A stretch of 9,521 nucleotides of DNA from an uncultured Dyadobacter sp. Its GTDB lineage: Bacteria; Bacteroidota; Bacteroidia; Cytophagales; Spirosomataceae. This document shows, in pieces, positions 1 through 5,487 of the stretch. The notes under the pieces were generated by a model. That model was not told where the DNA came from and made no database searches. It saw only the letters and a list, made by a program, of their open reading frames with translations. The position numbers and the translations under genes were made by a program. The number at the start of each line of letters is the position of its first letter. Within the stretch, counting starts at the first letter, position 1. The stretch covers positions 1 to 9,521 of the forward strand of contig CAMLNK010000080.1 in the NCBI GenBank assembly GCA_946481035.1, written 5' to 3'.

Positions 1-1304
1 TCCAGATGAGTGCTGTGGAAATGCGCAACGACGGAACGGTCCGGTTGACCTACAAGGGTGTAGCCGGTATTCCTACCAACATTCAGTACAGCACGGACGG
101 AACCTCATACGTTACTTCCGGGAAACGTTCTTCGGGTGGAACACAGCCATATGACGTTAAAGGACTGAACAAGGATCAGGCTTATAAGGTAAGGTTGTCG
201 TCGGAAGACCTTTGTGCGGGCAGTACGGAAACGGTGGCGATCAGTACCATGACGCTCGCGGGTAGCACCGCGGATGGCGCTAACAGCCTGAAATGGAACC
301 AGTATCCGGATGCATCCCAGTTCGATGGTTACGATCTTCTTCGCGACGGAACGGTTATCAAGAGTTTTACGGCAATCGGGGAGACCAGCTACACCGACAA
401 TGAGGTAGAATGTGGAACATTTGCAGAATATCAGATAGTTGCGAAATTGAAAACTGCGACTTCGACCTCCGCTGCTGTTGGACTTAAAGTGGAAACGGGC
501 AGTGCGAAGCCGCTCAGTGGCGGTTCGGTTTCGGTCCTGGACGAGAGCAGTGTGGTGATCAAAGCGAATGTTCCGGGCGCGGGCCCCAACACATCCTACG
601 AGCTATCCATCGAACGCGCGGAAGCAGGCAGCCCGCTTTTTAAGAAGATCATTACCTTATATAATGAAAGCGAATACATCGACAACGCTGCGAAAACGGA
701 AGAGCTATCCTATTGCTACCGTATGAGTTACGAAAACTCGTGCGGCCAGAAGGTACCCGTGTCGGAGCCGGTCTGTACTATTCTTTTGAGTAAAAAGCTG
801 ACAACCCTCAGCTGGACAGGCGATAACCCTATCCTGGGTGGTTTTGAAAATTATACCGTTGTTCAGACAGGCTCGGGCGGGTCTTCGCAGGACATTAACG
901 TGCAAAAAAATACGAGCTACACCGTGAAGCTGAACAATCAGAGCGATCTGGAATATAATTTCCTGGTAAGGGCCGCTACACAAAACGGAGATTTTGAAAG
1001 TTTATCGAATATCATCAACTATCGCCGGAGTGCAGGCGTATTCGTTCCCGATGCATTTACCCCCAATGGCGATGGCTATAACGATGTCCTTGAAGCAAAA
1101 TCGGAGCAGTTACAGTCATTCGAGTTTTCGGTTATGAACCGCTGGGGGGTGGTCGTTTTTCATTCCGACGACATTGCCAAGGGCTGGGACGGAACCTTCG
1201 AGGGGACCAGCGCACCGGTGGGCTATTACTATTACAAGATGACTTTCGTCGACGACATCAATCAAACTGTTGAAAAAAGCGGTACTTTTATGCTTTTACG
1301 GTGA
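1..1304 (+). CDS. T9SS type B sorting (gliding motility-associated) domain protein, 5' end missing
   Basis: This is the C-terminal part of a large secreted or surface protein. The reading frame is open to the left edge, so the first methionine in the window (position 6) is probably internal. Residues are numbered from that Met. Residues 1 to about 340 look like four beta-sandwich (fibronectin III/PKD-like) units of about 80 residues, rich in Ser, Thr, Gly, Tyr and Asn, with scattered cysteines (70, 136, 237, 246, 257). Residues 345-432 form a gliding motility-associated C-terminal (CHU_C) domain, with FVPDAFTPNGDGYND (346-360), VMNRWG (376-381), GWDGT (393-397) and GYYYYK (406-411). In Bacteroidota this domain directs export through the outer membrane by the type IX secretion system. 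The protein is therefore probably an exported adhesin-like or structural protein, but its specific role cannot be read. It ends 55 bp before the ebfC-type gene, with no clear terminator between. Confidence 0.9.
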   Translation, partial: QMSAVEMRNDGTVRLTYKGVAGIPTNIQYSTDGTSYVTSGKRSSGGTQPYDVKGLNKDQAYKVRLSSEDLCAGSTETVAISTMTLAGSTADGANSLKWNQYPDASQFDGYDLLRDGTVIKSFTAIGETSYTDNEVECGTFAEYQIVAKLKTATSTSAAVGLKVETGSAKPLSGGSVSVLDESSVVIKANVPGAGPNTSYELSIERAEAGSPLFKKIITLYNESEYIDNAAKTEELSYCYRMSYENSCGQKVPVSEPVCTILLSKKLTTLSWTGDNPILGGFENYTVVQTGSGGSSQDINVQKNTSYTVKLNNQSDLEYNFLVRAATQNGDFESLSNIINYRRSAGVFVPDAFTPNGDGYNDVLEAKSEQLQSFEFSVMNRWGVVVFHSDDIAKGWDGTFEGTSAPVGYYYYKMTFVDDINQTVEKSGTFMLLR

Positions 1305-1359
1305 GGAACTATTTCCGTAAAATAACTTTTTTAAAGTTTTAAACTTAATAAGTACAGCT
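1305..1359 (+). promoter_or_regulatory. AT-rich spacer with two overlapping inverted repeats ahead of the ybaB gene
   Basis: This 55-bp spacer holds AACTTT-ttt-AAAGTT (1324-1338) and AAGTTT-t-AAACTT (1334-1346), which share a half-site. Either could be an operator or simply AT-rich promoter DNA. TAACTTTT at 1323-1330 matches seven of eight positions of the Bacteroidota -7 box TAnnTTTG, but I see no TTG partner at the right distance upstream. The stems are too AT-rich for a good intrinsic terminator, so read-through from the upstream gene is possible. No Shine-Dalgarno sequence precedes the ATG at 1360, which is usual for this phylum. Confidence 0.35.
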
Positions 1360-1707
1360 ATGTTTGGAAATATGGCGGATATGATGGGCCTCATGGGCAA
1401 AATGAAGGACCTTCAGTCGCGTATGAAAGAAGCACAGGAGCAGCTCGTTTACATTACCGAAACCGCCGAATCGGGTGGGGGAATGGTAAAGGCGACCGTC
1501 GACGGAAAGAGAAAGCTGCTTAGCCTGGATATTGATAAGGACATTATTAATGCTGACGATAAAGAAATGCTGCAAGATCTCATTGTCGCGGCCGTCAACA
1601 AAGCCAATGAGAATATCGAATCCAAAATTCAACAACATCTGCAAAAAGTAACGGATGGGGTGCTTCCTAACATTCCAGGGCTGGATTTGGGCGGCTTTAT
1701 GAAATAA
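1360..1707 (+). CDS. ybaB: YbaB/EbfC family nucleoid-associated protein
   Basis: This 115-residue protein has the size and pattern of the YbaB/EbfC family. These are small dimeric proteins that bind DNA along the nucleoid, with arms forming a tweezer-like dimer. The Met/Gly-rich N-terminus (MFGNMADMMGLMGKM) leads into a charged helix (about 15-35), then a central beta region with GGGMVKATVDGK and LLSLDID (about 40-60). A long C-terminal helix follows (about 66-98, KEMLQDLIVAAVNKANENI), and the tail ends GLDLGGFMK. In proteobacteria the gene sits between dnaX and recR. Here those genes are absent and a glycosyltransferase starts 11 nt after its stop, so the two are probably co-transcribed without an obvious functional link. 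The family assignment is firm; effects on transcription in this organism are unknown. Confidence 0.93.
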   Translation: MFGNMADMMGLMGKMKDLQSRMKEAQEQLVYITETAESGGGMVKATVDGKRKLLSLDIDKDIINADDKEMLQDLIVAAVNKANENIESKIQQHLQKVTDGVLPNIPGLDLGGFMK

Positions 1708-1718
1708 CCGAATACCCA

Positions 1719-2747
1719 ATGACTCCCTCTGTTGCGATTGTAATCCTGAATTATAACGGTCAGCATTATCTCGAAAAATTCCTTCCAAAAGTCATCGAGC
1801 ATTCCGGAAGCCATGCGATCTGGATTGCCGATAATGCTTCAACGGACCATTCCCTCGAATGGCTGAGCGCGCATTACCCAAACCTGAACACGCTGGTTAT
1901 CAGCGAAAACAAGGGCTATGCGGGAGGCTATAATGATGCATTGCGCCGCATTCAGGCCGATTATTACATTCTACTTAACTCCGATATCGAGGTTACCGAA
2001 AACTGGATCGCGCCGGTGATCGCATTCATGGAGTCGGACCCGCTTATTGCGGCCTGCCAACCCAAAATACGCGCATACGACCTGCCTACGCACTTCGAGT
2101 ATGCGGGCGCGGCCGGCGGATACATGGATTACCTGGGTTACCCATTCTGCCGTGGACGCATTTTCGATACCCGGGAAGAAGACCTGGGGCAGTACGACGA
2201 TGAGAAGGATGTGTTCTGGGCCACAGGGGCCTGCCTGTTTGTGCGGTCTTCCGCATTTCATGCCGCATCCGGCTTTGACGAGTCGTTTTTCGCACACATG
2301 GAGGAGATCGACCTTTGCTGGCGGCTGCTTAACATGCGCTTCCGCATTACCTATTGCGGAAAGTCGACGGTTTACCACGTCGGCGGCGGCACCCTGCACA
2401 AATCCAATCCGAAGAAAACGTTCCTGAATTATCGGAACAACCTGATCATGCTCTACAAAAACCTGCCCAAAGGTCGCAGGTGGAAAACGGTACTTATCAG
2501 GCTGGTGCTCGACGGCATTTCCAGCGTGCGGTTTATGGCTACCGGCGCATGGCCCGACGTTTTGGCTATCGTGCGGGCGCATTTCGCCTTTTACGCGATG
2601 ATCCCCGAATTAACGCGGAAAATACCACGGACCCGGTACAGGGCACCGCTTTATTACAGGAGTGTCGTTTGGGAATATTTTGTGCTTGGAAAACACAAAT
2701 TCGGCAAGCTAACCGGCATTGAACCTATCAAAGCTCCCAAATTGTAG
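1719..2747 (+). CDS. Family 2 glycosyltransferase (rhamnosyltransferase-like)
   Basis: This 342-residue GT-A fold glycosyltransferase probably transfers a sugar from a nucleotide donor to a lipid-linked or surface glycan on the cytoplasmic face of the inner membrane. Visible signatures are the first strand VAIVILNYNG (5-14), the nucleotide-binding IADNASTD (36-43), the metal-binding LLNSDIEV (85-92, NSD in place of DxD), the acceptor-side ATGACLFVR (168-176), and GFDESFFAHMEEIDLCWR (185-202), whose acidic residues include the likely catalytic base. YHVGGGT (219-225) also fits rhamnosyltransferase-type family 2 enzymes. The C-terminal 90 residues are basic with amphipathic or hydrophobic stretches and may peripherally bind the membrane. 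The donor and acceptor cannot be told from sequence. It follows the ybaB gene by 11 nt, so co-transcription is likely. Its last 20 bp overlap the convergent PspC gene. No other polysaccharide genes lie in the window. Confidence 0.93.
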   Translation: MTPSVAIVILNYNGQHYLEKFLPKVIEHSGSHAIWIADNASTDHSLEWLSAHYPNLNTLVISENKGYAGGYNDALRRIQADYYILLNSDIEVTENWIAPVIAFMESDPLIAACQPKIRAYDLPTHFEYAGAAGGYMDYLGYPFCRGRIFDTREEDLGQYDDEKDVFWATGACLFVRSSAFHAASGFDESFFAHMEEIDLCWRLLNMRFRITYCGKSTVYHVGGGTLHKSNPKKTFLNYRNNLIMLYKNLPKGRRWKTVLIRLVLDGISSVRFMATGAWPDVLAIVRAHFAFYAMIPELTRKIPRTRYRAPLYYRSVVWEYFVLGKHKFGKLTGIEPIKAPKL

Positions 2748-2949
2748 GGCTATTGTGCCGGCGCCAATGCTGGTGCAAATCCATCCAGAAAGCAAGCACA
2801 AGGTACAGGATAATGGGTGAGCCAAAGGTCATGAAAGTGGCGTAGATGAAGTATTTCCGGATGCTGCTAGCCGGAAAATTAAGCTTTTCCCCCAGTTTTG
2901 CACAAACTCCAAATATTTGGTTTTCAACGAAATACCTAAACTTGTTCAT
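2728..2949 (-). CDS. Small PspC-domain membrane protein
   Basis: This 73-residue protein matches a minimal PspC domain. An N-terminal amphipathic part carries the typical IFGVCAKLGEKLN (about 12-24), where the family usually has GVCGGLAEY. It is followed by SIRKYFIYATF and one hydrophobic membrane segment (about 32-56, GSPIILYLVLAFWM), then a short polar, His/Arg-rich tail. In proteobacteria PspC is an inner-membrane sensor of the phage-shock stress response. Short stand-alone PspC proteins are common in Bacteroidota and their partners are mostly unknown. No pspA, pspB or pspF-like gene lies nearby. The gene runs opposite to the glycosyltransferase, and their 3' ends overlap by 20 bp. It is divergent from the cold-shock gene across the 2950-3301 gap. 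The assignment rests on the motif and size, and the function is inferred. Confidence 0.82.
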   Translation of the reverse strand: MNKFRYFVENQIFGVCAKLGEKLNFPASSIRKYFIYATFMTFGSPIILYLVLAFWMDLHQHWRRHNSPTIWEL

Positions 2950-3086
2950 ACCTGTTTTAAGATAATTGCCTCATAATTAGCGATTTTCGCCGGAATATGC
3001 AATTCTGCGGTGTGAATTTTGCTTTAAATTAGGCAAAAAGGCAAAATACCGCTTGCTCGTTAAATTTTCAAATTCTTTAACCAATT

Positions 3087-3107
3087 AAATTGTTTTACAA
3101 ACAATTT
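3087..3107. repeat. Perfect 9-bp inverted repeat (AAATTGTTT-TAC-AAACAATTT)
   Basis: Both arms are 9 bp (3087-3095 and 3099-3107) with a 3-nt centre and no mismatch. It lies at the upstream side of the likely cold-shock promoter and covers its candidate -33 element TTG (3090-3092). A dyad over a promoter element is typical of an operator, while a transcript hairpin is less likely if transcription starts downstream. The AT-rich context raises the chance of a fortuitous palindrome, but a 9-bp perfect arm is longer than expected by chance in a gap this size. Confidence 0.6.
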
Positions 3108-3118
3108 TTGTTTCTTTG
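3090..3118 (+). promoter_or_regulatory. Candidate promoter of the cold-shock gene
   Basis: TTG at 3090-3092 is followed after 18 nt by TTTCTTTG at 3111-3118, which matches seven of eight positions of the Bacteroidota -7 element TAnnTTTG. The spacing fits the -33/-7 promoter described in this phylum. Transcription would start near 3124, giving a leader of about 175 nt. Long leaders are characteristic of cold-inducible cspA-type mRNAs, so this position is biologically sensible, but it has not been demonstrated. Confidence 0.45.
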
Positions 3119-3301
3119 TGATTGAAGATTTTGTAAGTAGTTCATTATAATCAAGATGTCTTCGGAAAAATTTCCAAAATTTCTTTTGCTAATGCGTTGA
3201 GCCTCCCTCAATTATTTGGTAGAGCCATTTCGACTTTTAACTGAAACGCCTACATATCTTCTGTATTTTCACCTTATTTCAATTTTTTTATTTCAACTAT
3301 T

Positions 3302-3496
3302 ATGCCAACAGGTACTGTAAAATTTTTCAATGAAGCTAAGGGATACGGCTTCATCGTGGAAGACGACACAAAAAAGGACATTTTTGTCCATGTGACAGGA
3401 TTGGGAGGACTTACTATCCGTGAAAATGACCAAGTAGAATACGAAGTCGTTGAAGGAAAAAAAGGACTTAACGCTGTGCAGGTAAAAAAGATATAA
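3302..3496 (+). CDS. Cold-shock protein (CspA family)
   Basis: This 64-residue, single-domain cold-shock protein is a five-stranded OB fold that binds single-stranded RNA and DNA, and acts as an RNA chaperone. The start is MPTGTVKFFNEAKGYGF. The RNA-binding motifs RNP1 (KGYGFI, residues 13-18) and RNP2 (DIFVHV, about 26-31) are intact, with the expected aromatic residues. The remainder (GLTIRENDQVEYEVVEGKKG, then AVQVKKI) matches the family to its normal end, and the length is typical. It is monocistronic, with a long upstream leader and a strong hairpin 20 bp after its stop. A small hairpin, GGACA-tttt-TGTCC (3376-3389), lies in the coding sequence over RNP2. Whether it is cold-induced or constitutive cannot be told from sequence; the leader suggests post-transcriptional control. 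Confidence 0.97.
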   Translation: MPTGTVKFFNEAKGYGFIVEDDTKKDIFVHVTGLGGLTIRENDQVEYEVVEGKKGLNAVQVKKI

Positions 3497-3516
3497 TTGT
3501 ATTTTTTTTGCAAGAG

Positions 3517-3554
3517 AAATTAAAAATGCCGCTCACTAGCGGCATTTTTAATTT
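3517..3554. terminator. Bidirectional intrinsic terminator between the cold-shock gene and lysS
   Basis: A perfect 17-bp stem (3517-3533 with 3538-3554) closes a CACT loop. The GC-rich core TGCCGCT/AGCGGCA is flanked by A runs on the left and T runs on the right, so each strand reads as hairpin plus U tract. It lies 20 bp after the cold-shock stop codon and 5 bp after the convergent lysS stop, so it can end both transcripts. Confidence 0.93.
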
Positions 3555-3559
3555 AAAAC

Positions 3560-5275
3560 CTATTCTACCCAAGACTTCACATCGTCCAGGAGCGGCATTT
3601 TTTCATCTATTTTAAGTTTCTTCCGCATTCCTCCCAAATCGTTGAAGATCTTGTTCGGATTTGCATTTTTCAGTTGCTCGATCGTCAGGATATTCATCTT
3701 CTGCAATGCCGGTACCCACACCGCAGGCACGCCCGCAGTTACGTAATCAGCCTCTTTCGCGATCTCCGCTTTTTTCTCCGGACGCATTTGCGGGAAGAAA
3801 ATCACCTCCTGAATGCTCGCATTGTCGGTAAGCAACATGGTAAGTCGGTCGATACCGATCCCGATGCCCGCGGTTGGCGGCATACCGTATTCGAGGGAGC
3901 GGATAAAGTCGTCGTCCATCTCCATAGCCTCGTCGTCGCCCTTTTCTTTCAGGCGAAGCTGGTCTTCGAAACGCTCCTTCTGCTCGATCGGGTCGTTAAG
4001 CTCTGAGTAGGCATTAGCCACTTCGCGCCCATTCACAAACAGCTCGAAACGCTCCACCATCCCTTTTTTGGTGCGGTGCTTCTTGGTCAGCGGCGACATT
4101 TCAACCGGATGGTCGATGATGAAAGTAGGCTGGATAATGTTGGATTCCACTTTCTCGCCGAAGATCTCGTCGATCAGCTTGCCTTTACCCATGCTCTCGG
4201 TCACTTCCATTCCCCATGCGCGGCATTGTTCGCGGATCGCCGCTTCGTCCAGCGCTTCCACGTCGAGGCCGGTATATTGCTTGATAGCGTCGGTAATGCT
4301 CAATCTCGGGTAAGGGCCCGCAAAATCCAGTTCCACATCGCCGAATTTCGCCTTAGTAGTGCCATTCACAGCCAGCGCCACTTTTTCCAGCACTTCCTCG
4401 GTCATATTCATCATCCAGAGGTAATCCTTGTAAGCGACATAAAGCTCCACGGTCGTGAACTCCGGGTTGTGGGTACGGTCCATTCCTTCGTTGCGGAACA
4501 GTTTTCCGAATTCATAAACCCCTTCAAAACCACCTACAATGAGGCGTTTCAAATGCAGTTCGGTCGCGATGCGCAGGTACAGGCCTACGTCGAGCGCATT
4601 GTGGTGCGTCGTGAACGGGCGTGCAGACGCACCCCCGTGAATGGTTTGCAGCACAGGCGTTTCCACTTCCAGCCAGCTATTGGCATCGAAATAGGAGCGC
4701 ATGGTGCTGATGATCCGCGCACGTTTGATGAATATGTCGCGTACCTCCGGGTTCACGATCAGGTCCACGTAACGCTGGCGGTAACGCAGTTCGGGATCGG
4801 TAAAACCATCGTAGATGTTTCCTTCCTCGTCGCGTTTCACGATCGGCAGCGGGCGCAGCGATTTGTTCAGAATCTTGAACTCCTGCACGTGCACGGAGAT
4901 TTCACCGGTTTGTGTGGTGAAAACAAAACCCGTCACGGCAATAATGTCGCCGATATCGAGCAGTTTCTTGAAAACGGTGTTATACAATGTCTTGTCTTCG
5001 CCCGGGCAAAGATCGTCGCGGCGGAAGTACAGCTGGATACGTCCCGTGGCATCCTGGAACTCGGCAAATGCAGCGCTTCCCATAATGCGGAAGCCCATCA
5101 GCCGGCCGGCCATCGTCACGTGTTTATAATCGATTTTGTTGTTTTCGTAGTTTTTAAGAATGTCGGCCGCATAGGCATTTACGACAAATTCTTCTGCCGG
5201 ATAAGGCTCAATGCCCATCCGCATGAGTTCCTCGCGTTTTTGACGGCGCAGTATTTCCTGTTCGCTCAGTAGCAT
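3560..5275 (-). CDS. lysS: Lysyl-tRNA synthetase, class II, with C-terminal extension
   Basis: This 571-residue enzyme joins lysine to tRNA-Lys using ATP in the cytoplasm. An N-terminal OB fold for anticodon binding (about 53-150, with [11 protein letters not shown] and [14 protein letters not shown]) is followed by the family signature RYRQRYVDL (164-172). The class II catalytic core shows motif 1 around WLEVETPVL (201-209), motif 2 at [15 protein letters not shown] (260-274) and motif 3 at [12 protein letters not shown] (470-481). Lysine-pocket residues such as NAYSELNDP (421-429) are present. E. coli LysRS is about 505 residues and ends near the FFPQMRPE equivalent (493-500). This protein continues about 71 residues, with a helix-hairpin-helix-like stretch (about 531-550), an extension I recall in other Bacteroidota LysRS. 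The ATG at 5275 begins [17 protein letters not shown], a normal LysRS start. The gene is monocistronic and appears intact. Confidence 0.97.
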   Translation of the reverse strand: MLLSEQEILRRQKREELMRMGIEPYPAEEFVVNAYAADILKNYENNKIDYKHVTMAGRLMGFRIMGSAAFAEFQDATGRIQLYFRRDDLCPGEDKTLYNTVFKKLLDIGDIIAVTGFVFTTQTGEISVHVQEFKILNKSLRPLPIVKRDEEGNIYDGFTDPELRYRQRYVDLIVNPEVRDIFIKRARIISTMRSYFDANSWLEVETPVLQTIHGGASARPFTTHHNALDVGLYLRIATELHLKRLIVGGFEGVYEFGKLFRNEGMDRTHNPEFTTVELYVAYKDYLWMMNMTEEVLEKVALAVNGTTKAKFGDVELDFAGPYPRLSITDAIKQYTGLDVEALDEAAIREQCRAWGMEVTESMGKGKLIDEIFGEKVESNIIQPTFIIDHPVEMSPLTKKHRTKKGMVERFELFVNGREVANAYSELNDPIEQKERFEDQLRLKEKGDDEAMEMDDDFIRSLEYGMPPTAGIGIGIDRLTMLLTDNASIQEVIFFPQMRPEKKAEIAKEADYVTAGVPAVWVPALQKMNILTIEQLKNANPNKIFNDLGGMRKKLKIDEKMPLLDDVKSWVE

Positions 5276-5487
5276 CTTACAGCAATGGATTGATAAAATG
5301 GAAGTAGGTATTCCAAAAGAGTGCGCAAAACTACTACATTTTGTGCTGAATAGCGAGTAAAGCAGCCGGTAAGATGGCGTAATGGCCGGTGGGACATTAT
5401 TTCTGGCACGCTATTAATGTCTTCCTTATATTGTAAATCGGAGCGATCTGTTCCTCTTTCATCAACAGCGCCAAACCTCTTCGTTTC
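5276..5487. promoter_or_regulatory. Divergent promoter region between lysS and the AsmA-like gene
   Basis: This 212-bp spacer should carry promoters for both flanking genes. For lysS, the minus strand has TAGTTTTG (plus positions 5326-5333), a full match to the Bacteroidota -7 box TAnnTTTG, about 50 bp before the start codon. A -33 TTTG is not clear at the usual distance. For the AsmA-like gene, TATTTCTG at 5398-5405 is a one-mismatch box about 85 bp upstream, and no -33 partner is seen. No strong hairpin or RNA element was recognised. Confidence 0.45.

Larger units (their letters stand above)
2950..3301. promoter_or_regulatory. 352-bp AT-rich divergent intergenic region, including the cold-shock leader
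   Basis: No coding frame is convincing here. The right half (about 3090-3301) appears to hold the promoter and a long untranslated leader of the cold-shock gene. The left half should contain the promoter of the small PspC gene, but I could not find a good TAnnTTTG box for it on the minus strand. Small hairpins in the leader are GGAAA-aa-TTTCC (3164-3175) and TTGAG-cctcc-CTCAA (3197-3211). No E. coli-style cold box was recognised. Confidence 0.5.

Noticed and set aside
6..1304. Complete gene starting at the ATG at position 6
   Set aside because: The frame is open to the left edge and no signal peptide follows that Met, although the product carries a T9SS sorting domain that requires Sec export first.
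1971..2582. 203-codon open frame antisense to the glycosyltransferase
   Set aside because: No family motifs, unnatural His/Arg/Cys-rich composition, and it lies opposite conserved GT2 motifs.
3146..3151. TATAAT hexamer as an E. coli-type -10 element for the cold-shock gene
   Set aside because: Bacteroidota use a TAnnTTTG-type -7 box, no matching -35 is at the right distance, and the region is very AT-rich.
4076..5272. 398-codon open frame on the plus strand, antisense to lysS
   Set aside because: It lies wholly inside an unmistakable lysS and shows no recognisable motif; long shadow frames are expected opposite GC-rich coding sequence.
5371..5391. Repeated CCGGT words in the lysS/AsmA spacer as a direct-repeat operator
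   Set aside because: Only two short copies, with irregular spacing and no relation to a promoter box.
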